Source of the DNA: Paenibacillus maysiensis
Lineage (GTDB): Bacteria; Bacillota; Bacilli; Paenibacillales; Paenibacillaceae
NCBI RefSeq assembly: GCF_000520815.1
Contig: NZ_ASRY01000179.1
Location: 1 to 34,458 of the forward strand
Length of the DNA: 34,458 nucleotides
Direction: 5' to 3'
Positions 30,526 to 34,458 of the stretch are shown here, piece after piece (the first letter of the stretch is position 1; each line of letters starts with the position of its first letter). The notes under the pieces were generated by a model that had not been told where the DNA came from, made no database searches, and was given only the letters and a program-made list of their open reading frames with translations. The position numbers and the translations under genes were made by a program.

Positions 30526-31747
30526 CACCTACCACCGCCTCTACCCAGTCGTCAATTAGATCGTCTTCTGTATTGCCTTCTCCCGTGACCTTTGCCCTTT
30601 CAAGCTCAAGTTTCTCACGTTGCATCTTAAGTTTCTCGTCTTCAACCATCCGTTTATGTTTGTCTGGAAGCAGATCCATGTATTTAGTTAGCACGTCCAA
30701 TGCCTTGGTTTTGTCGTGTAGCTTTACACTCACTCCGTCCTTACCCTGCTTGACTTCTGAAACCAGAGTTCCATCAATTTCATCGCTGTTTTTAAAAGAG
30801 ACATAATTATATCTGTACTTCTTTGTTTCTCCAGTCTCCGAATCAAAGACCGGTTCTCCTTCCAATCCAAGAACATCTTCTTCCTTCTGACCGAATTCTA
30901 CGTAATCTGTAATGTCCGCAAAAGCAATCTTCATGTACTCCATTAGAACGCGTTGAGCATTCAAACCTACCTCGTCGATCATGGATTCCTTATGCTGGCG
31001 AATAATGTTTTGAATTTCAACTTTCTTCAACAGAGCGAAACCAATCTGATAGGCAGTTTTCTTGCTGTATCCCGCCGCAATGGCTGACCTCGTTGCATTG
31101 AAGTCTCGAAGATACTCATAAGTGAAAATCCTCTGCTTAGGCGTTAATCCATCCTCATCAGGAATTTCAGGTTCAGGTTCTTCAACAATCACTGGAGCGC
31201 TCTGTACTTTTTTGGAACGTTCCATATTACTGGAGCGTTTCGGTTCTTTTTTTGGAGCGTTCCGTATTTTTGGAGCATCCCCCAGCTCTTTTGAGAGCGC
31301 ATCAACAGTAAGCAGGGTAGCATATACCTCTCTTGGCTTATCACCTTGATATGTACCAATGAATTTGCGCCGCTCCATTTCATCAATCAGTCGGGCCGCT
31401 CTGCTATAACCTATCCTCATTCTTCTCTGTAATAAAGAAACCGAGGCTTGTTTGGCCTCGGCTACAATTTGGACAGCTCTTAGAAAAAGCTCATCAGGAT
31501 ATGTTGTTAGATCTTCACCTTCATTTGGAGCTTTTTTATTATGCGGCGCTCCATTCTCATTGGAACGTTCCGTATATTCCGCTTCTTCAGCAAGTAAACT
31601 CTCCCACTTATCTTTTGCCTTCCATCCTCTTACCGTACCTTCAGATACACTAAGTTGAGAGGCTATTTCAGTGAGACGTATTTTGCCGGAACTGGCTTTG
31701 TATAGATCAAATGCTTCATCCCGTTTTGGATCTCTCTTTCGTCCCAT
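30461..31747 (-). CDS. terS: Terminase small subunit with an inserted FtsK-gamma-like domain
   Basis: At 428 aa this is much longer than usual. Residues about 1-50 are a PBSX-type N-terminal HTH (KRDEAFDLYKASSGKIRLTE, then SVSEGTVRGWK). Residues about 83-141 match the winged helix of the FtsK/SpoIIIE gamma domain (DELFLRAVQIVAEAKQASVS, LLQRRMRIGYSRAARLIDEM, then GDKPREVY). Residues about 200-330 are the Terminase_2 core (LTPKQRIFTYEYLRDFNATR, AIAAGYSKKTAYQIGFALLK). Two Asn/Lys/Pro linkers (57-77 and 158-187) flank the winged helix and are encoded by repeated DNA. GGGGTG precedes the ATG. It selects phage DNA for packaging. Confidence 0.88.
   Translation of the reverse strand: MGRKRDPKRDEAFDLYKASSGKIRLTEIASQLSVSEGTVRGWKAKDKWESLLAEEAEYTERSNENGAPHNKKAPNEGEDLTTYPDELFLRAVQIVAEAKQASVSLLQRRMRIGYSRAARLIDEMERRKFIGTYQGDKPREVYATLLTVDALSKELGDAPKIRNAPKKEPKRSSNMERSKKVQSAPVIVEEPEPEIPDEDGLTPKQRIFTYEYLRDFNATRSAIAAGYSKKTAYQIGFALLKKVEIQNIIRQHKESMIDEVGLNAQRVLMEYMKIAFADITDYVEFGQKEEDVLGLEGEPVFDSETGETKKYRYNYVSFKNSDEIDGTLVSEVKQGKDGVSVKLHDKTKALDVLTKYMDLLPDKHKRMVEDEKLKMQREKLELERAKVTGEGNTEDDLIDDWVEAVVGDEAEGLAGDETEASSIQDTDS
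31193..31285. repeat. Five iterons (TGGAGCGTTCCGTATT-like) within terS
   Basis: Units begin at 31193, 31213, 31231, 31253 and 31271 (spacing 20, 18, 22, 18 bp, about two helical turns), with core TGGA(G/A)CGTTCC. The spacing and place within terS suggest the packaging-initiation (pac) recognition site. Confidence 0.6.
31526..31578. repeat. Second iteron cluster in terS
   Basis: TGGAG at 31526, an inverted GGCGCTCCATT at 31545-31555 and TGGAACGTTCCGTATATT at 31561-31578 repeat the unit of the first cluster, about 280 bp away, on the other side of the winged-helix coding region. Confidence 0.5.
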
Positions 31748-31785
31748 ATTTATTATTCACCCCTTTTGATAATGTATCTGAAGCT

Positions 31786-31803
31786 AAGGAAAAGTTTCCT
31801 GAA
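31786..31803. repeat. Dispersed palindrome, copy 5 (before terS)
   Basis: AAGGAAAAGTTTCCTGAA lies about 40 nt upstream of the terS start, between terS and the small membrane protein gene. Confidence 0.65.
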
Positions 31804-31806
31804 CAA

Positions 31807-31831
31807 ATAAAAAAGCCGCTATTCAGCAGCT
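31807..31831 (-). terminator. Terminator of the small membrane protein gene
   Basis: A 7-bp stem (31814-31820 with 31825-31831, loop of four) is followed on the minus strand by TTTTTTATTTG. It overlaps the stop at 31819. Confidence 0.75.
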
Positions 31832-32058
31832 CTCTTTTGTCTTTCATTATATTCTTTTTCGTAATCCCACGATACGTGCGTGGGTCTTTTATACCAATTA
31901 TGTCCGAAAAACTCCCAGTATCCTTCTTTGATATGATGTTCATTTTTCATCTCTGTCCAAAGCAGATAATTCATACCTAAGGGGAACCATATAAAACCGG
32001 TTAAAAATAACGGTAAGACCATATAGAAAATTAATACATCCCTTATTTTCTTCTTCAC
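31819..32058 (-). CDS. Small membrane protein upstream of terS (79 aa)
   Basis: A GTG start with GGAG 10 nt upstream. One or two N-terminal hydrophobic helices (VLIFYMVLPLFLTGFIWFPL) are followed by a hydrophilic aromatic tail (EGYWEFFGHNWYKRPTHVSW, then YEKEYNERQKRA). The predicted orientation is N-in with a cytoplasmic or periplasmic tail. No family is recognised. It lies alone between terminators at 32147-32176 and 31807-31831. Confidence 0.6.
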   Translation of the reverse strand: MKKKIRDVLIFYMVLPLFLTGFIWFPLGMNYLLWTEMKNEHHIKEGYWEFFGHNWYKRPTHVSWDYEKEYNERQKRAAE

Positions 32059-32146
32059 TCAAACTCATCTCCTATTGTTCCATACGATTGAATCGACATT
32101 AAGGATGCAGAATTTTATAAGAGTAATGCATGATTCTTCCCTAAAT

Positions 32147-32176
32147 TAAAAAGAGCAGCGAATATACGCTACTCTT
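32147..32176 (-). terminator. Strong terminator ending the non-coding stretch
   Basis: AAGAGTAGCG and CGCTGCTCTT pair over 10 positions (one G-U) and are followed by TTTTTAATTT on the minus strand. Confidence 0.88.
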
Positions 32177-32433
32177 ATATATTGATCGGTAATTTATAAT
32201 ATGCGGCTACCGCTAATCCGCCATGCCCGAATGGGCCTTATATGGACATCCTTCTTGCTCCGGGTTTATATTACCCTCTGAGTCCTGTCTCCGATTTAGT
32301 TTTGAATGCGCCCTAACCCTCCGTCATGCGCTTGCCGTGACCGCTCCAGTATACTTGCGGCGTGGTTCCCGCTATAGACGGTCGCTACCCTTCAATTGGT
32401 CGCCGCCTTCTTTCAGATGAACTGTTGAATGAC
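32177..32433 (-). ncRNA. Unexplained hairpin-rich non-coding stretch (candidate RNA or cos region)
   Basis: Between the terminator and the 85-aa gene, 257 bp have no credible gene: the one open frame (plus strand, 32223-32420) has no ribosome site and an odd Cys/Arg/Ser-rich composition. The stretch is GC-richer than its surroundings and holds several clear stems: GCGGCG/CGCCGC (32357-32362 with 32401-32406), GCCC-GAAT-GGGC (32225-32236) and GCGG-CTA-CCGC (32203-32213). It would be transcribed from late promoter 4 and end at a strong terminator, giving a roughly 560-nt transcript. No known RNA family (tRNA, tmRNA, group I or II intron core) is recognised. Alternatively it holds the packaging (cos) site upstream of terS. 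Confidence 0.4.
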
Positions 32434-32691
32434 CTACTTCAGCTCTGCAGCAAGCTGCTTGAGCACTGGTGGAGTAGGGATGAGTTGACCATCATTCTTA
32501 TTACCTTTGACGTACGCTTTGTCCTCGTCGGCATAATAAACAACGCCTTGGCCCTCAATAATCGGGAAGCCGCTCTCATCATCCGTCAGCGAAGTTTGTA
32601 CATGCTTGCCGTGCTTTGCGGCGTGTTCTTCATCATGCAGGTGCAAAATACCGTCCGAGCTCAAATATGCAAAACGTGGTTGTGTAGACAT
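32434..32691 (-). CDS. Hypothetical protein (85 aa), first gene of late promoter 4
   Basis: I use the ATG at 32689-32691, with GGAGG 10 nt upstream; the longer frame (to 32760) would start before the promoter's -10. The product begins MSTQPRFAYLSSDGILHLHD and has a small beta domain with a helix (HAAKHGKHVQTSLTDDESGF; GQGVVYYADEDKAYVKGNKN) and a Leu-rich end. No family is recognised. Confidence 0.7.
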   Translation of the reverse strand: MSTQPRFAYLSSDGILHLHDEEHAAKHGKHVQTSLTDDESGFPIIEGQGVVYYADEDKAYVKGNKNDGQLIPTPPVLKQLAAELK

Positions 32692-32735
32692 AATTCGTGT
32701 TCCTCCTAAAATGGGTTTGATTTGTTCCTGAATAA

Positions 32736-32771
32736 AGTGTAAATCCTTTCTAATGCGCACCTACTACGGAT
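32736..32771 (-). promoter_or_regulatory. Late-type promoter 4: ATCCGTAGT-N21-TACACT
   Basis: The box is at 32771-32763 and the -10 TACACT at 32741-32736, 21 nt apart. GTAAATCC (32775-32768, minus) is mirrored by GGATTTAC (32746-32739), an inverted repeat spanning the promoter. It points at the 85-aa gene and the terS side, without a leader terminator. Confidence 0.75.
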
Positions 32772-32792
32772 TTACCTTGCTTTCCATAACAA

Positions 32793-32826
32793 ACAAAGAC
32801 CGCAAAGGCTTAAGCCCTTACGGTCT
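32793..32826 (-). terminator. Terminator after the ArpU/RinA-like gene
   Basis: AGACCG (32826-32821, minus) pairs with CGGTCT (32802-32797), with further pairing inside, followed by TTTGTTTG. It overlaps the stop at 32825. Confidence 0.75.
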
Positions 32827-33460
32827 AATTTACTTCCGGCATCCTGAGTCCAATTTCGCCTTCCTTGTTACGGCCCCGACCATAGTCGATGGTGACAAAA
32901 TCCAACGTCCGGTTGATCTTTAAACTGTTCGCTATGTTTGCAATAGCCCTACGTCGCTTATCTGCAAAGGTCGTCGCTGAAATACCAGGTACGTCTTTTC
33001 GGTAACCCTTCTCCATATACTGCTGTGCTTTGAGATATTTCTTTCCGTCCAGAAAAAGCAGCTTTGCAGCAAGCCCTTCATGCGGATCTCTCATATTATT
33101 AATGGCGAAACGGATATTATTAGTGATGAATTGATAGAATTTATAATTCGTATGCCGTTTGTCCTTTAGAATCACAGCATTGGCTGTTACATCTGCCGTC
33201 AACTCTTGACCAGTCTCGCGCTTTGCAATAGCACCTTCGGCTGAAAGAATCTCATATGCGGACATACCGTTTTCAATCTGCTGGAGAGCGAATTCATAGT
33301 TTTTGATTACATCGATCATATCAACGTATTTCCCGAGCAGCCACTTAGTTTTTCTAATATCATCCTGTTCGATGTCAGAAAAAAAATTTACCTGAATGAT
33401 CTTTCTTGTATCAGCAGTATCCTCTACTTTATCAACGAAGATTACTGATTGCTCATCCAT
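32825..33460 (-). CDS. Putative phage late transcription regulator (ArpU/RinA-like)
   Basis: I use the ATG at 33458-33460 (GGAGG 10 nt upstream; it overlaps the 44-aa gene by 8 nt). The 211-aa protein has a helical N-terminus (IRKTKWLLGKYVDMIDVIKN) and near the end GISATTFADKRRRAIANIAN followed by LKIN, which matches the helix-turn-helix end of ArpU/RinA-type late activators (GxS-x-x-T(Y/F)-x-x-x-(K/R)-x-x-A-x-x-x-(F/I)A-x-x-L-x-I). These proteins are usually the last gene before the terminase block, as here. It ends 54 nt before the first ATCCGTAGT box. The family call comes from pattern and position; it is longer than most ArpU proteins, and no other regulator candidate is in the window. 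Confidence 0.6.
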   Translation of the reverse strand: MDEQSVIFVDKVEDTADTRKIIQVNFFSDIEQDDIRKTKWLLGKYVDMIDVIKNYEFALQQIENGMSAYEILSAEGAIAKRETGQELTADVTANAVILKDKRHTNYKFYQFITNNIRFAINNMRDPHEGLAAKLLFLDGKKYLKAQQYMEKGYRKDVPGISATTFADKRRRAIANIANSLKINRTLDFVTIDYGRGRNKEGEIGLRMPEVN

Positions 33461-33587
33461 GCCCCTCAGTCCTCCCATAACTTAATTTGTCCGGCTCTAT
33501 ATGTTTAATCATAATATGTTGGTCAAGCTGCACTACACCTATAAACAACAGTACAGCAGCTAATATAGTGGTATAGGCTCTTATCAT
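33453..33587 (-). CDS. Very small single-helix membrane protein (44 aa)
   Basis: The ATG (33585-33587) overlaps the previous stop (ATGA) and has AGGAG 8 nt upstream. MIRAYTTILAAVLLFIGVVQ is one membrane helix, followed by a hydrophilic tail (LDQHIMIKHIEPDKLSYGRT). Overlaps on both sides show an operon gene. No family is recognised. Confidence 0.65.
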   Translation of the reverse strand: MIRAYTTILAAVLLFIGVVQLDQHIMIKHIEPDKLSYGRTEGHG

Positions 33588-33898
33588 GGGGTGTTCTCCT
33601 GAGGAGTCCTAGTTGCCTTGTGAAGCAATCTCAGTCCCTCTATAGACTTCTTTAGTCTGGCTATCTCTGCATCCTTTTGTTGTATAAGGGATTGTGCTGC
33701 GACAAAATCATTGTACAAACCTCTGGAAACCTCCGCCCAGTTAAGTTCACCTACCTGTATATCTGGCTGCTGTGGTGGGGCTGGATCAAACAAGCCTGCT
33801 GCTATAGTTATTTCAATCCTTCTTGCTGTCAGACTACCTATTTCTTCAAGAAATCTTTCCAGCTTATCTGCATCTATTAAGCGTGGTTTATCTGTCAT
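33584..33898 (-). CDS. Hypothetical protein (104 aa)
   Basis: The N-terminus MTDKPRLIDADKLERFLEEI matches a motif (PRLIDADxL) common in small phage proteins of unknown role. The C-terminal third is a coiled coil (AAQSLIQQKDAEIARLKKSI). It overlaps its neighbours by 4 nt on both sides. The first four residues MTDK are also those of the next gene upstream, perhaps from a shared start-region sequence. Confidence 0.75.
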   Translation of the reverse strand: MTDKPRLIDADKLERFLEEIGSLTARRIEITIAAGLFDPAPPQQPDIQVGELNWAEVSRGLYNDFVAAQSLIQQKDAEIARLKKSIEGLRLLHKATRTPQENTP

Positions 33899-34089
33899 AT
33901 CGAATCCCTCACAATGTTCTTTGGATCAAAATAATCTGTCTTATAACCAGCTCCGTAAGGCCATACAAAATTATGGTTTATGCCTACTCTTTTACCTGAC
34001 TTTGACCATTTTTCAAACCGCGCTTCACGCAGATTACGGGTCTTATGACGTACTGGTTCGCCTTTGCGGTATTCTGGTTTATCTGTCAT
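33895..34089 (-). CDS. Hypothetical basic protein (64 aa)
   Basis: The ATG has GGGAGG 6-7 nt upstream. The protein is basic and aromatic (MTDKPEYRKGEPVRHKTRNL, FEKWSKSGKRVGINHNFVWP, YKTDYFDPKNIVRDSI) with no known family. Coupled to its neighbours: it overlaps the 39-aa gene by 11 nt and the next by 4 nt. Confidence 0.7.
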   Translation of the reverse strand: MTDKPEYRKGEPVRHKTRNLREARFEKWSKSGKRVGINHNFVWPYGAGYKTDYFDPKNIVRDSI

Positions 34090-34198
34090 TCTTGTTCCTC
34101 CCTTTAATGAATCCGTTCTGTGTTAGCCATATGCCCACACTCACTCCAATTCCAAAGGGCAATAATAGTATGGCTATTAGTGAAAGTGTCTGACCCAT
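34079..34198 (-). CDS. Very small single-helix membrane protein (39 aa)
   Basis: The ATG at 34196-34198 has GGAGG 8 nt upstream. MGQTLSLIAILLLPFGIGVS and VGIWLTQNGF form one hydrophobic helix, followed by a basic tail (KGRNKNDR). The strong ribosome site and operon overlap support a real gene; the function is unknown. Confidence 0.6.
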   Translation of the reverse strand: MGQTLSLIAILLLPFGIGVSVGIWLTQNGFIKGRNKNDR

Positions 34199-34215
34199 CT
34201 ATATATCCTCCCTTA

Positions 34216-34236
34216 GTGGGTGCAGGACCTACACCC
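34216..34236 (-). other. Short hairpin in the intergenic leader
   Basis: GGGTG and CACCC (34218-34222, 34232-34236) flank a 9-nt loop between the partial gene and the 39-aa gene. No T run follows; it may be an RNA processing or stability element. Confidence 0.3.
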
Positions 34237-34245
34237 TGTATTGGT

Positions 34246-34458
34246 TTAATCCTGACTGGATAATGTCATATAAGCAGCCTCTGCCCTCTCTCGGGGACTG
34301 GAATTAGCTATTTCCGCCGCTGTGCGAAGGCTTACGGCTGTATAAGCCATAACTGACTTACCATACTTGTTAAGCAACCAGTTACGGATATATCCTTCTT
34401 CGTCCATGTTTATCGCTGCTGTCTGTACCTCCAGAGAGGCGGCAGGATCGGATGATGG
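34246..34458 (-). CDS. C-terminal part of an unidentified phage protein
   Basis: The frame runs open from the window edge to a TAA at 34246-34248, showing 70 residues (PSSDPAASLEVQTAAINMDE, then EGYIRNWLLNKYGKSVMAYT, AVSLRTAAEIANSSPRERAE, AAYMTLSSQD). It is helical and soluble and probably belongs to the early/middle gene cluster. The protein family is not recognised from this fragment. Confidence 0.65.
   Translation of the reverse strand, partial: PSSDPAASLEVQTAAINMDEEGYIRNWLLNKYGKSVMAYTAVSLRTAAEIANSSPRERAEAAYMTLSSQD

Noticed and set aside
31716-31943. Minus-strand 75-codon frame
   Set aside because: Runs across the 3' end of the 79-aa membrane protein gene, a terminator and a palindrome and lacks a ribosome site.
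32223-32420. Plus-strand open frame of 65 codons
   Set aside because: No ribosome site, odd Cys/Arg/Ser composition, and it lies over strong RNA stems; better explained as non-coding.
1-34458. tRNA genes, CRISPR arrays and insertion sequences
   Set aside because: No cloverleaf with a TTCRA loop, no regularly spaced repeats with unique spacers, and no transposase frame were seen.

Overview
This window is most of the late half of a siphovirus-type prophage in a Firmicute, very probably a Paenibacillus. No sequence database was searched. The assignment rests on an endolysin and a secreted protein carrying copper-amine-oxidase-like (CuAO) wall/stalk domains, an XkdX-family small protein, an LLH-family holin, a secreted six-blade Kelch protein, strong GGAGG ribosome sites and frequent TTG/GTG starts. 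Nearly every gene is on the minus strand, so the phage reads from high to low coordinates. No integrase, repressor or replication gene lies in the window; they would be expected beyond 34458.

Layout in transcription order. 34458-32825: a cluster of tightly overlapping small early/middle genes ending in an ArpU/RinA-like putative late regulator. 32771-31819: a late promoter, an 85-aa protein, an unexplained 250-nt hairpin-rich non-coding stretch closed by a strong terminator, and a small membrane protein. 31747-29101: terminase small subunit (an unusual multidomain form) and large subunit. 29004-28219: a moron-like gene with its own promoter and terminator. 28174-20803: second late promoter, portal, protease/scaffold, major capsid protein, five head-tail connector genes and the tail tube. 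20737-9343: tail chaperone pair with a predicted +1 frameshift, a 1789-aa tape measure, distal tail, fibre, XkdX and tail-spike genes. 9340-8010: two exported-protein genes with their own promoter. 7951-4652: two further late promoters, tiny membrane proteins, two holins and a GH25 endolysin. 4490-1: accessory genes, including one with a duplicated palindromic operator, then membrane, MORN-repeat and Kelch proteins that may be lysogenic conversion cargo or bacterial flank.

The most interesting signal is regulatory. Four intergenic sites carry the identical box ATCCGTAGT followed, always exactly 21 nt later, by a TAnnnT -10 hexamer; none has a sigma-A -35. They head the packaging, structural and lysis blocks and a small-membrane-protein unit, and three of the four run into an intrinsic terminator within about 30-50 nt of the predicted start. 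More terminators sit between capsid and tail genes. This looks like a late regulon using a phage-specific activator or sigma factor, plausibly combined with antitermination; the ArpU/RinA-like gene just upstream of the first site is the obvious candidate regulator. Other notable points are five dispersed copies of a TTCAGGAAA-type palindrome at module boundaries, an FtsK-gamma-like winged helix inside the terminase small subunit flanked by about 20-bp DNA iterons (candidate pac site), and a UUU-CUA-UAA +1 frameshift site.
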